DNA from: Pachyseris speciosa
Lineage: Eukaryota > Cnidaria > Anthozoa > Scleractinia > Pachyseridae
Length of the DNA: 64,000 nt
Assembly (NCBI GenBank): GCA_016490735.1
Contig: JAEMWC010000358.1
Span: 124,001 to 188,000, forward strand
Reading direction: 5' to 3'
The position numbers and the translations under genes are program-made. The notes under the pieces were generated by a model, which did no database searches, was not told where the DNA came from, and saw only the letters and a list, made by a program, of their open reading frames with translations. Position 1 is the first letter of the stretch, and every line of letters begins with the position of its first letter. Positions 33,379 through 60,255 of this stretch are shown in pieces.

Positions 33379-35195
33379 TGCAAATTTGTGCGCATCGGAA
33401 AAGATGGAAAGGCAGAAGTAATGTGGTGCGTGAAAACCTGGGGAAAATGCACATAAATTACGTCAGATATGGACTGCAAAATAGTCTGCTAAGGTGATAC
33501 TCGAATCAGTAGAAGAAATACGTTCTCCGGTTCATTCGTTTCCAATCCCTCTTAGGGTCAAGGGCGTGCCTCTCCTCAGCCTCTCAGTTCATTTACTATT
33601 TTGGTCTTCTATGTTATTAGTTACCTGATTAATCTAATTGAACAAACAATCCTCAAAGAAAACTCATCCATAGTTAACGCACTTTAATATCAGCGGCCAT
33701 CCCGGTTTGGGGGGAGAGGGGGGGGGGGGGGACTAACTCTTGGGACATACCCGGACATGGCGCAAGTGTAAGCCCAGATTAGAAGGATTCGTTGCATTCC
33801 GCTATTTTGCACGGCATAGAAAGACCCTGGGAACTAATGCCTTTTCCCCGTCTACGCAAGGAGTAGGACCCAAAATGCAACATCTGGTACCATAGCCCTG
33901 GGAGAAGATTTGCTTCTTCTGAAGTAAACATATACTGGCTGTTTTAGCGATCAAAAACGCTGTGTGTTAATGTCTCCGAGAGGAGAGACAATGGTAGCCT
34001 TTTGTGGGAAAATGTTGGTTCTTATGCAAATACTCGGGGACTCCCGGGACTCAACTCCCGGTTTGGCCGGTGATTAGTGCATGATTTTTTGAAGCGGCTT
34101 TATAGCTGTAATTCCCAGTCAACTAGTTTTGTAGTTCAGCTCAGAGAAAATTTTGCTGTAACTATTATGGTTATTTGGTAAAAGCAACGCTAAATAGCGG
34201 ACGGAGGACAAACCACAAACAACCGCCATTCCTTTTGTTTTGCAGATGACCAATAGTTGCGTTTAAAACGCAAAATAACGCCAACTAGCATAAAGCTATC
34301 CTGTCTGGATAGGGTGAGGGAAAGTTCTTTAACCCTTAACGTGCTAATCCCGGAATATTCCGGACAAAACACTGTTCCTGCTTTTAATATTTGCTTCCTG
34401 TTGAAAGGGAAAGTTCTTTAAGGTGCCACTATGTCAAATTTTTACCCCGTGACTTTTTAAGTTTATCACAAATAATTCCAGGAAAGGTTAAAAATGCCGT
34501 TTACCGTTTATCTGCATTGATTCCGGACGTTTACGTTGGAAAAATGTATAAAATATGCAAATGAGACTAAAAAACTAAATTTTGGAAACTATTAATTATT
34601 TCCAACAATTTAGGGTCAATTTGCATGTTGTAAGAGTGGAGGTTCCCTTTAACACCTTTTCAGTCAGTACTATGGTGAGCTAGCGTAAGAGCGGAAAAGG
34701 AGCTGATTCAATGAACGAATAAACAAATGTGGAAACTAGCAAGCAGAGGAATTAACCGATAGATTAAAATTCCCATAGTTAAAAGGATGTATGGATGGAC
34801 GGGAGCACGAACGGACGTGGATGGATGGATGGATGGCGAAAGAGAGAAGCAAGCAATGGAACTAACGACTGAAAGGACAAAAGGAAGAACAAAAGAGCCA
34901 AAATAGGGATCAACAAACCAGGAATCAATGAGCAAGCCCCAGAGGGGATCTCTAGCTTTATTCCAGGAAAAAGTCGCAATCCAGGGGATAAAATGTATCA
35001 TGTGTATTAATAGATTTTTCATCCATTAGTCAGTGAGTTAAGCGCGGCCGCGAGGGATAGAGCTACCCGCTCCCTGAACGACTGGGGCAATAATGATAAT
35101 TATCCTCTAGATGGCTGAATTTCTTGAGAAGAAACAGTTAACGTTGGAGTTATTCGTTGAAAAGAGCATCTTGCAGAGACTCTCACTATCTAGCC

Positions 35196-36240
35196 TGCGT
35201 AGCAAGCGTTTCTGCGGGGTTTCTGGCAATTTCCAATGAGGGGGAGGGGGGAGGGGCCCAAGTCCCTGATTTAAATTCGGCAGCATGAAAGCGAGGCATG
35301 ACTCCTGGAATTAACAACAACGATGACGACATCAAAGCCGGAAACGATAGAAAAATCTTTGAAGCGAAATTCACAAGCGGGATGAATAAAAAAATATAAA
35401 AATAGTTTTTTTTCTTTGTAAAAGCCTTGTAATAATACTGATGCCACTTACTGTACTTACTTACTGTAAGATATCTTAACTAGTCTAAACCTGAGTAGTA
35501 GACAAATTAGAAAAAGACAAATTTAAATTAATAGTCATCGTCTTTGTAATGCACGGCTCCATTTTTTTTTTATTTCTTGATTGAGCTCTTAACTATTCAA
35601 ACGAAAGACAACAATGTTACGATTATAAAGAAGCCTAAGACGTGCATTACACTGTGATAAAAACACTCCGCCGGATACTCGAGAACACGAGGGAAACGCA
35701 GAAAACACGAGCCGCAGGCGAGTGCCCTCTACACCCCTCGAGTGCTCCCAAACGCCCGACGGAGCGTCCCATCACATCATTGATCATTACATTGCCTCCT
35801 TACTGGATATGTTACAGACCTTACTTACAGTCTCTACTTACAATATATTTACAACCATGCTTTTACCCATTGACTTATGTTACAGCAGAGAAGGACCTAT
35901 TTTTAACTACTAGTTAAGCGAGTCACGGGATTATATTTTTTAATTCAGAAGACACAGAGCAAACTACTATCCTGACGGTACATTAAGGTTATCAGCTATA
36001 TATATGCATCACCAACTAACCACATGTTTACGCTAGAATAATTATCAGGTTGAAGCGCTAGACGATACTTAATGAATATTTTCAAGATTATAGTCGCGAG
36101 ATGGGGAGTCATTTCCCTGGAGTGGTTCTTTTTAGTGAATATTTTCAAGGTTATATTTAACGAGTGATTTGTCAATGAACTCGTGAATGGAGATGGTTTT
36201 GCTATTTTTTTTGCTTGCATATATGTAATGGCGCATAGCT
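35196..36240. other. No gene recognised
   Basis: Sequence between duplication block copy 2 and a minus-strand LINE. The frames at 35642-35917 have no recognisable domain. Confidence 0.35.
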
Positions 36241-36311
36241 AAGGTGGTGTAGTTAAATTTCTTTTTTATTCGTGCATCACATGTACTAGAAAAGATGCCA
36301 AACAAGACTTC

Positions 36312-38102
36312 CTAGGTGGTGGGGAGGATCTGACATAGGTTTGTTTGGTTGAACCATTGAATGACCTTTTGCACAAAGGTCTTAGTGAATGGACATTCAA
36401 TGAATGTATGCTCGATGGAGTCTTTATCTCCATAGTACAGACATTTGTCGTCAGGCTTGATTCCAAATCTGAACAGTTCTTTGTTTGTTACTATAATTCT
36501 ATGGATGAGTTTAAATCGAAACTCTTTGAGCTTAGTGTCCTTGCAGATGTTTTTTAAAGACTTGAAAATCTTGCCCCAAGTATCGCTATTTATTGATAGA
36601 CTTTGGCTCCAACGTAAAGGGCCCGTATGGTCCTCGTTGTGAGTTTTTGCATTAAGCAGTTTATAAAAATCTCTTGACTTGGCCTTACCTAGATTAATTT
36701 GTACAGTTTCGCTCAGAGGGAAGATGTTATCATTGCTGGTGAAAAAAAGTTTGTCGAAGCCGTCGGTCTGTTTGGCAATGGACAGAAGGTGCTTCGGGAT
36801 GGCGCTTATCACTTGATAATATTGGAGAAAGTTAGTTTGGCATGAGTATTTGAGAGAGAATTCCTGGAATGTCAAGAAGTTGCCGCTTTCAGTAAGTAGA
36901 TCTTTAGTCGAAATAATTCCCTTTTTAAACCATTTACTAAAAAAAATCGGTTGGCCACCCACAAGTATTTCTTTATTGTTGAACAAAACTATATCTTGTT
37001 TTTGGTAAGAATTGTAAAGAGTTTTTAATTCGTTAAAACTGTCAAGGATCCTTTTGTAAAAGGTCGGTAGGTCGTTATAAAAAGTCGCATCGTAGTTGCA
37101 TATTAAGAGAAAGTTCAGTCCTCCCATTTTCTTGAGAAAGTGGTTAGGTATGGTGCACCAATTCTTTTTGTCAGAGGCTAACATTCTAGGGATCCATGCT
37201 AGCTTCAGGGCCTTGAACATTATGTTGAGATCTGTCACACGGATTCCGCCCCTATGTGGTTCTTGATAAAGGCTAGATCTTTTTATTTTATCTTTTTTAT
37301 TTCTCCAGAGAAATTTAAATGATTTAGTTCTCACTGTGTCCGCAATTCCCTGAGGAACCACTAGGTTTGAAGCAGAATAGACAATTTGTGATAATCCCAG
37401 GGTTTTTAATATCATAGCTCTTCCAAATATTGTCAAGTCTCTTGCACTCCACATATCGGGCTTTGTTTGTAATCTTTGGACCTTTTGCATGAAGTTAAAC
37501 TCATTATTTCTTTTTTCATTGTATGAGAAGTGAATCCCTAATATTTTCACCGGGCTATGAAGCCATTTCAGGTTTAGGGGTTTATTTTTATTATTTGCCC
37601 ATTTCCCCAGCCAAATAGCCTTCGTTTTTTTAACATTTAAAGAAAGGCCAGCTATTCTCCCAAAAACATCGATTATTTTTAGTGCCCTTTCTAGTGATGC
37701 TAAGTCAGCGTTAAAGAGAATGGTATCATCTGCAAACTGTGAGAGCTTAATTTCATTTTCATAGATCTTGATACCTTTTATGTTATGGTCTTGCCGAATT
37801 TTATTTGAGAGTATTTCGGACGAGAGAATAAACAGATAAGGAGAGAGAGGGCAGCCCTGGCGGACTCCTTTAGACGGTTTAAACCAGTTCGTTCTAAAAC
37901 CATTGTTGATTACCGTGCACTCTATGTTCGAGTAGAAAGTATTAACCCAACGTTTAATATCGCCTCCAAAATTAAAGCAATCGAGCGTCTTCATAATAAA
38001 CGGCCACTCTAAAGAGTCAAAGGCCTTCCGAAAGTCTAACGATGTTAGTATGCCGGTGAAGTTGTGAGTTGTCGTTGTTTCCATTACATCTGCTATGAGT
38101 CA
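36312..38102 (-). mobile_element. 5'-truncated L1-like LINE with a long intact RT frame
   Basis: A minus-strand frame of 590 codons (38084-36312) starts inside the RT domain: SLDFRKAFDSLEWPFI, GVRQGCPLSPYLFILSSE and LSQFADDTILFNAD (catalytic FADD). It continues through the thumb (KTKAIWLGKW, VKILGIHF) to a C-terminal Cys/His region near KCLYYGDKDSIEHTFIECPF, where one expected Cys of the CCHC knuckle is Tyr. Upstream the frame reads IADV and is then cut by a stop near 38106, where homology also seems to end. The endonuclease is missing. No inactivating change is seen over 1.77 kb, so the copy is probably recent; the style is L1/Tx1-like. Confidence 0.88.
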
Positions 38103-38828
38103 AAAAAAAAAATGCGATGCCATAGTTTCACATGACAAAAAGAGGGAAGAGTATCCGTTCCATGGTGGGGGCGGAAAAAGGTATAAAGAATACTGGTAAA
38201 GTGCTGCTAATTCTGCAAATTAATTTGATAACTGACAATTGTCCGAAATAAAATACACATATTCTCAACATTCCCTAACGTGCAACGTCACCTGTGAGAA
38301 TCGAATTCAACTTTGATTCAAAACAGAGATCGGACCCCTCTTCTTGTTTTCAACTTCAATTCGTGTGCAGATCCTTAAATTCCCCTATGAGGAAAAACAC
38401 CACGAAAGGATTACGCACACTTCGTTTGAGAAGAAAAAAATTGCTTTAAGCTAACTGAGAAACAACAGATGTGCTGATGCATTGGAATTTTTCCAAAGCT
38501 GAACTAATTGAAATTTTTTTTCAGACGACTTTTTTTCTTTCTCGAGCTACACTCGAGGTGTACTAATTCAATTGGACAAAACGTGTTCTTAAAACAATGA
38601 AGATGGCTTTAGATTACAATCGAAAAAGAGAAACAAAGAAAGATTAATTAGTTTTCAGCCAACAGACTATTGTTTTCTGAGCTTTAAGAAAACTGAAAAA
38701 GAAATATGGCGTGCTGACTTGAAAAGATAAATAAACTCAATAGTATAAATAAATATTGAAGAAAGAACCTTTGCCTTCAGACGCTCAAGCGCGATCCTTA
38801 GCAAATACTTCAATTCTTGCCCGACAAC
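38103..38828. other. Upstream region of the SRCR gene
   Basis: About 0.7 kb between the LINE start and the predicted signal-peptide exon. It should contain the promoter and 5' UTR, but I see no motif I would name with confidence. Confidence 0.35.
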
Positions 38829-53704
<14,876 letters not shown>

Positions 53705-55600
53705 AAGAAGTTTTCAAAGTTATCTGGCAGCACTTTGGTAAGACATTTGACAGTTCACGTTATTTAATGTTTCCACACCAACGCTATTTTAAAAGACAGG
53801 TTTGTTGGACATGGGTTCATTAGCCAAGCCTAAAAGCGGTTAGCCAAGCCCCACGGTTATATTTTTTTACTGTGCTACTGTTTTTGATACATTGAACAAC
53901 TTCACACGGCTTCTCTTGAGCCAATTTTTTGTTCACAAAATTCTGTTTCACGATCCAGAAAAACTATTCGATTGCAAACGTTTCGAAGGGAACGACAACG
54001 GCAACGGGGACGTGAGACTGTGAGGGAAAACCCAAATGTCGCATTACGCATGTCTGGCTCGAAATATTTTGACGTTCTGCTCCGGGGCTAGACGTGAGAA
54101 TGCTTAGTTTGGCGTGCGTGAAAACGTGAGTAGCATTTCACATATTTTAGCTCTATTTTTGCCCCCAAATTGATAATTTTAATATGAATTGATACCTTAA
54201 GATGCCAAGGAATAGAATCATTGAGTTGTTGCCTTATTTTGTTCCCCGGACTATAAGCTTCAACAATTTCATCAGTCGGCTGTTTTAAAACAAAAGGCTA
54301 GACAATGCAGCAAATGCCGATGCCTCCGAAATTAGAAATGATTTGCGAGTCTCACAATGTTTATCGATATTTCTCTCTGTCATTACTTTTCCGCATTCGA
54401 AATAAGACATACTAGAGCTGTTAATTTACACTAACCTGGAGAAAAATAACTAGTCTATGTTGCTCAAAACTAACGTCCAAATCTCTCAATCATATCGTAG
54501 TTTTCAGATCAAATTCCTAGATGTAAAGATCTGGAACCGGACATGCATGCTGGTACTGCTAAAGCGTTTCTCGCAAATCCCGGCCTTCGATGCAAAACAT
54601 TTCAACTGAGTTCATGTTAATCTAGTCGCTACTTCTAGGTAATATATTTTTTATTTTATTTTAATATTTTATCACTAAAAATATAATTTCTTGTTTCCGA
54701 AATCTAATCTTCGATAAACACTTGTCGTTCTCTAGTACTGATTTGTTGACGTATTCAGTTTGTACAACAGTAAAAAAAAATCTACACTGGTCATATCATC
54801 ATTAAAATGGCTGAACGCGAAGGAATATTTCGAGAGAAGTTGGCAACCGTCGGCGACTCGCTTAACTGCTTCCAATTTCACTCCACAACCGCGTCCTCTC
54901 CGGCCCAGTCTCGGTTGCTCCGTCGCCGTTCCCGTCGTCGATGCTTAAAATCCCTATTAGGCAGATTTAGCAAAGACAACGCAACGTCAAATGAGAACGC
55001 GAAAGCGCGAGGAAACGACTGAACACAACTTCCGCTGCTCAATTTGCCGTTCTACCACTGGTCAAGTCGGCTTTGGATCAGCGCTAAATCTGCCTTTTAT
55101 CTCTTTGATTCAACATATGTAAGTGACCAAAATAAAGCCTTAAAGGTTTTATCATTTGTCCTTTCCCAGGCTTCCTATGGCACCTATGAGGAGGTTTCTC
55201 CTCGAACAGCTTAGTACATTGGGCGCTAAATACAACCTCAATTGGACCGAGAGAAAGTAATGTTGGGAACACGGTAGAAACATGGCTTACGTGTGAGCAA
55301 TTGGAGTTTACAACTGGCTTTCAACAGCTCGTTTTTATCGAAGATAATATTTCTCTAGTTAAGCGCCCTCTGTTCTTAAACTTACGTACAGAGTCAGTAT
55401 ACCCTTTAAGCATCGAACTGATGTAGTCAGGTGATCACATACTGACAAACTTTTTGTTTGACTCTGATTATAATATAGAATAAAAGAGCTTACAACCTCT
55501 AGTTCAGTAGCCCTCAGTTTATTTGGTGTAATTGGCGCTGGCGCATTGCGATACGACATACATCTAGCGTGTGTCACTTGCCGATGAATTGAACAAGACA
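53705..55600. other. No gene recognised
   Basis: Intergenic. The 54.8-55.03 kb part is unusually rich in 'cgtcg/cgttcccgtc' words and may be a MITE. The open frame there (MAEREGIFREKL...) has no known domain. Confidence 0.4.
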
Positions 55601-55605
55601 GTAAC

Positions 55606-56147
55606 CTAACGTTTTTCATCGATTTCCCGTATCATTTTTTTAACCTTTTCGAACGGTATAACGAAACATTTGCAGACTTCACGAAACCCTAAATCCTTCA
55701 AACACAACTCTTCCCACAAATTACGCACAAAGAAAAGGTCTCTTAATTCACCAATTGATGGACGAGTATCAGAAAGTTTTTCGACAGCATCTTCTTGCAG
55801 TGACGTTCACTATGAAATTTAGAAGTTTGGACAGTGATTTAATCATGAACGCAAGCGAATACACATCACTGCTAGCGGAGGGCTTTCCTGTTCCATTTTG
55901 CGGTTCCGGGGCGACGTAGAAAAATTGGCTCCTTCTATACTTTGGTTTCGTTCTAGGTACTTTGGCTTTTTCTGTCAGCACACTCTTTCCGAAATCGATA
56001 ATTACTGGACTTGGGTGTCCCTCCCTTTGTTCAAGAACGACGTTGTTGGTCTTTAGATCATTGTGAATAAATCCACAGCCATGGATATGATCTACAGCTT
56101 CTGCTACTTCTCCTGACACTCTATTGCACGATTGCTTATCCGTAAAT
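55606..56147 (-). pseudogene. Protein-kinase C-lobe fragment, frameshifted
   Basis: Minus strand. The frame from ~56147 has EVAEAVDHIHGCGFIHNDLK (catalytic loop HxDLKxxN with Asp), VIIDFGKS (DFG, metal-binding Asp), APEP (activation-segment end) and SSDVYSLAFMIKSL (helix F Asp). Near 55810 the frame breaks. In the next frame the C-terminal helices continue (EKLSDTRPSIGELRDLF...) to a stop at 55608-55606. The N-lobe with the Gly-rich loop and Lys is absent upstream, where a stop and then unrelated sequence appear. It is a 5'-truncated, single-frameshift relic of a kinase that may be multicopy. Confidence 0.8.
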
Positions 56148-56159
56148 TCCTTTTATGCC

Positions 56160-56803
56160 TTTTCTCCTTCCCCAAATAGTAGCAAAACCCCTAATACTCG
56201 CTTACCTGAGCTACGTCTACTTGGCAAATAAATAACTAACCAGATTGGACTAAAATGGCGATGGGCACAACTGACCCATAGCCGCTTTATTTTAACAAAA
56301 CATCTCAAACAATCCCTTGATACAAAGTTTGGCCAAGTATAGGTGAGGGCACTGAAAACGCCAAAGCATATGACCAGAAATATGTCTCCCCACCCCAGGC
56401 AAGCGCAGCACACCAGATAAAAATTCAATTACTGGAGATAGGACCCTAAATTATTATGCTCATCAAATGAATCAGGTAGAATTATATGGTCTAAGAGTAT
56501 AGTCACCCAGGCTGACCAGCTAGACCTACTAATTTTCCAAAAAAGGCAACTAACTACCCAAGCACTTATGGAATATGAAGGGCATAGACGCCCCTGCTGC
56601 CTAAACCGATCAAATTGCACAAAGGGACAAAGAAGGTTATAAACAACACCTACTAACCGAGTCTAATTGTTGTATGACGGAGACTAGGCACACGCAGGTA
56701 TTTCAGGAAGGCATTAGACTCCCGCTGGCCCATTGGATAAAACAGAACTGGATGGCTGTTGCCAACTGATTGAAAAACAAAACAAAACAAAAAAAAAAAA
56801 AAA
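56160..56803 (+). other. Unrecognised segment ending in an A-rich tail
   Basis: About 640 bases with no coding signal that I recognise, ending at 56773-56803 in an A-rich run. The abrupt start at the kinase truncation point and the poly(A) end suggest a retroposed sequence, but no target duplication was confirmed. Confidence 0.4.
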
Positions 56804-57214
56804 ACATGCTCTAGGAACGGAAGCCTCGCCCACTGTAAAGAAAAATTGGACTTGGTGTGGAGCCCCGTATTGCTGTCACTATTTATTAGGCCGTACCAAT
56901 CAAACCTGTTCAAACTTTTCGTTCTGTGAACGAAATTAAAAAATTCTACTATATTGTTATCAACCAATATCTTCACTACTGATTTCACTTCATTATAAAA
57001 GAAGAAAACTAGAAAAATGTTGATTTCATACCTTAAAGCTATCACTGCAAGACTTCTCTCTATTTCTTCAACGTCGAATGTCCAGCCACATCGTGTTTGC
57101 ATCCGTCGGTTCAAATACAAGCTACTTGAAGCCAGACAAGAACAAATGTGAAGTCCGCCATAATGTTAAATACGAATCGCACCAAAAAGAATGATACAAA
57201 CTTGCTGTCCAGAA

Positions 57215-57508
57215 AAATAATAATAATAATAATAATAATCACTTTATTTAAGTCTCAAATGTATTTAGCCGAGCACAGATGCTCTACTAATTGGGGAGAC
57301 TAAATCAAATCAACTCTAAATAAATCAAATGAAATCAAATGTTGGTTTTTGGGAAGAGGGGAAAACCGGAGTACCCGGAGAAAAACCTCTCGGAGCAGAG
57401 TAGAGAACCAACAAACTCAGTCCACTTATGACGCCGAGTCCGGGAATCGAACCCGGGACACATTGGTGGAAGGCGAGCGCTCTCACCACTGCGCCAACTC
57501 TGCTCCCC
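57215..57508 (-). mobile_element. tRNA-derived SINE with (ATT)n tail
   Basis: On the minus strand it begins 'ggagcagagttggcgcagtg' (A box), has the B box 'gggttcgattcc', a non-tRNA body with 'ttttctccgggtactccggt', and ends in (ATT)n after 'aaataaagtgattatt'. Copies 1 (~14837) and 2 (~32965) of the duplication block lack it, running from 'tttgtccagaaaaa' into the 'gcaaatttagg'/'acgcatttag' region, so its boundaries are confirmed by empty sites. Confidence 0.88.
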
Positions 57509-58043
57509 TAATAACGCATTTAGGTTTTTGGCTCTGTTTGCCTTCTGTAACGTTCCTCGTGGTTGGAAGTGACAGAAAAAGTTGAATAAATTAGCACTAA
57601 TCTGAAATTCAAATGTGCCAATCTCGACTTCAAATTCTTGGTTTGCAACCGCGTGACAGGGCGGCCATGTTGGGTGTCAAAACAATAGAAACTTTTTCGA
57701 AGAATTTACATAAAAAATAGAATTTAGTTCCCAGCGGAGAGAAAGGCCATTGTTCTTGACCCCCAACACGGCTGCCGTGACGTCACTTACAAGCCAGCAA
57801 TTCTGAATTCAGTTCTTTTTCTTTTAGAAGCAAATTTGTGCGCATCACAAAAGAAGGATAGGTAGAAGTAATGTGGTGCTTAGAAACCTGGGGAAAATGA
57901 ACATAAATTGCATCAGATATGGACTGCAAACATTTCTGCTAAGGTGATACTCGAATCAGTAGAAGATAAAGTTCTCGATCTCAATCGTTTCGTCGATTTC
58001 GTTTCAATCGCACTAACTCCGGTGACGTACCCAGATATGGCGC

Positions 58044-58310
58044 AGGATCATTTTTAGATAGATAGATAAGAACTTTATTTTATCACGCTAGCCTATTCAA
58101 CAATGTAAAAAAAAAAAAAAACAATAGCTGGTTTCCAGAAGGGGCGTGAGCTAACTATAAAAATGAAAAATATCCTAAATATACTAACAGCCGTGATTAA
58201 AACTATTCGTGCCTTTAATATAACCCTAATTATCATAATTTTACCGGAATTATGTTGCCAAGATCAATTTTAGCCCGGATTCAAAAGATTGGATCACTTT
58301 TACATTTTCG
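58044..58310 (-). mobile_element. 3' end of a LINE on the minus strand
   Basis: Absent from copies 1 and 2. Read on the minus strand it ends 'aataaagttcttatctatct', a (TCTA)n tail. No coding sequence remains. Confidence 0.6.
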
Positions 58311-58689
58311 TAAAAGAATACTAGAGTATCTACTCGCGGGATTTGTTACATTCCACTATTTTGCAAATAGAAAGATCCTGGGAACTAATGCCGTTTCCCG
58401 TCTACGCAAGGAGTAGGACCCAAAACGCAACTTCTGGTACCCTAGCCCTGGGAAGTAGATTTGCTTCTCCTGAAGTAAACATATTGCGCCTGTTTCAGCT
58501 ATCAAAAACATTTTGTGTTAATGTCTCCGTGGGGAGAGACAATGATAGCTTTGTGTGGGAAAATGTTGGTTCTTATGCAAATGCCCGGGGGCTCCCGGGA
58601 CTCAACTGTCGGTATGGTCGCTGATTAGTGCATGAGTTTTTGAAGCGGTTTTACAGGTGCAAGTCCCAGTCAACTAGAGCACTGTCTGG

Positions 58690-58690
58690 G

Positions 58691-58735
<45 letters not shown>
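58690..58735. repeat. (ATT)n microsatellite
   Basis: About 14 ATT units followed by a T run, absent from copy 2 of the block. Confidence 0.9.
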
Positions 58736-59145
58736 TTTTTTTTTTTTGCATCTTTATCGGCTTAACATTCAGCTGCCAGAACATTTTGCTGTAACTATCA
58801 TGACTAGCTGGGAAAAGCAACACTAAATAGCAAACGCAGGGACCGCGCAGCAAGTTTTCGAGTGGGGGGGCTAAAGAAGAACGCGTGGACAAATTTTTTT
58901 ATTCTTATTATTTATTTCTTTTTGGGGGGGGGGGGTGCGGCATAAAGTGACGGAGAATGCTTTTATAACGATAAAACTATTAATTTTTTTCCACATCTTC
59001 AGTGATGTTGCTATCGGGTCTCAAAATTCACCATCACTAAATTGAATTATCACAGACTGTTATACTACGGATATCAACCTTTAATTACTATAACTAAGCC
59101 AGAAATCCAACGATTTTGCTTGAGCTGCCTTGAACGCAAGGACGA

Positions 59146-59268
59146 GGCTGAGTATGATATGAAGAATTATGCAGATCGAGGAGGGTGTTATCCGCCAAAG
59201 CCGAAGGCTTGAGGAGGATAACACCCTCCGAGATCTGCATATCTTCATATAATACAAAAGCCGAGTTC
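59146..59268. repeat. Inverted repeat inside the hAT relic
   Basis: 'tatgcagatcgaggagggtg' plus 'ttatcc' faces 'ggataacaccctccgagatc' plus 'tgcatatcttcat', with a short spacer. Probably a MITE that entered the hAT element. Confidence 0.65.
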
Positions 59269-59429
59269 AATAACTGTTTAATTATTCATTCAAAATATTT
59301 CAACGGCTCTGAAATTTAACAAAACGGTAACTGAAAATAATTAAGTGAATGATATTAAAGCTACTGTACATCATATACTTGAAAAATGCCAAAATTACGC
59401 TTTCTGTTTGTGTTACGGTCGGTAAATTA

Positions 59430-59960
59430 GTTTGCGATGTCAATGGTGGAAAGCCTGTTATTTATTTCTTTGTGTATGTTTAAAACTGTCAGGTTACTAA
59501 ATCGTTCCTGGTTCATCGTTGAACGGAGCCATGTTTTTAGCCTCCGGGCAGTCGAAAAGGATTTACGAGAATGAGCTCACATGACGTGATAACTTCTTTT
59601 ATCAGTTCTGGGTTGGGTAGCTCTTTACTTTTTACTATGATGTCGTCAAAACACGAATAATCACCGTCCTTCAGCAGCACTTGTAAAATTTCCATCTGGG
59701 CAGTGAACATTGAAATATTAACATCACCGTTGTACAGTTTTTCCATAAACGTTAGCTCTTCGGATTTGTCCTGCGAATTGAGAGTCTTAATTAAGAGAGA
59801 CTCCATCCATACGTATCAAAGATTGGCTGGTCAAAACGCTGGTCAATAGCGTTCATCATAAAGTCAATAGCTTCAAACTATATTCGCCTGTAATAGTCTT
59901 GTGCGGATATGTTGGCTCTCCCGTGCCAATTTCACTTCTTCTCGGCGCGCGAGTTCTCCT
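59430..59960 (-). pseudogene. hAT transposase C-terminal remnant
   Basis: Minus-strand frames read FMMNAIDQRFDQPIFD, then LTFMEKLYNGDVN... and CELILVNPF, and after a small deletion and frame change STARRLKTWLRSTMNQERFS. The last part is the hAT C-terminal dimerisation region, from which the usual A-T-S-A-S-E-R-like stretch before STARRLK is missing. Several stops: dead. Confidence 0.8.
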
Positions 59961-60255
59961 TGGTAACATCGGTCCTGTCATTAATTCTGTCTATTTATCA
60001 GATCTGCGCGTTTGTCTTTGCCGGTAACTCTGGTCATTTTCGAATAAACGATTTGGCTCTGTTATTCCTGTTGAAATATTTTTTTGTTTCATTTATTTTT
60101 ATTTTTTCAAAATACTGGGAGGGCTAAAGCCCCCCAGCCCCTCCCTCTGCGCGGTCCCTGAAACGGGGAACTAACGTCAAACGTCCGCCATTACTTTTGT
60201 TTTGCAGAAGACTAATAGTGGGGTTTAAAACGCAAAATAACGCCAATTAGTATAT

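Larger units (their letters stand above)
31655..35195 (+). repeat. Segmental duplication block, copy 2
   Basis: Starts with diverged 106-bp satellite units, then follows the order of copies 1 and 3 to ~34405. A further segment, 34668-35195, is shared with 63335-63815 ('gcgtaagagcggaaaaggag', 'gggatcaacaaaccaggaat', 'ggagttattcgttgaaaag'). Relative to copies 1 and 3 it carries two insertions (32229-32703 and 33115-33378). It ends ~3.6 kb before the first exon of the SRCR gene. Confidence 0.85.
58837..60160 (-). mobile_element. hAT DNA transposon relic, 1324 bp, with target duplication
   Basis: Perfect 14-bp ends ('cagggaccgcgcag' and 'ctgcgcggtccctg') and a 5-bp direct repeat AAACG (58832-58836, 60161-60165). 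Removing the element plus one AAACG restores the sequence of duplication copies 1 (~15990-16000) and 2 (~34195-34205). CAGGG ends are typical of hAT. A transposase remnant lies inside on the minus strand. Confidence 0.9.
56860..60255 (+). repeat. Segmental duplication block, copy 3
   Basis: Follows the order of copies 1 and 2, from 'ctgtcactatttattaggc' through 'caacgtcgaatgtccagcca' and 'ctgtaacgttcctcgtggtt' to 'cgcaaaataacgccaa'. It carries three private insertions: a SINE (57215-57508), a LINE 3' end (58044-58310) and a hAT relic (58837-60160). The downstream segment shared with copy 2 resumes at 63335. Confidence 0.85.

Noticed and set aside
54760..55022. Arg-rich small protein (MAEREGIFREKL...)
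   Set aside because: The underlying DNA looks like a dispersed CGTCG-rich repeat; no splice or domain support.
56153..57120. Minus-strand frames upstream of the kinase fragment
   Set aside because: Considered as a kinase N-lobe or a membrane protein, but there are no glycine-loop or Lys motifs, and part lies over an A-rich tail and duplication block copy 3.
57430..57508. tRNA gene on the minus strand
   Set aside because: It has good A and B boxes, but the acceptor stem does not pair and the sequence continues into a SINE body and (ATT)n tail; paralogous empty sites show a retroposition.
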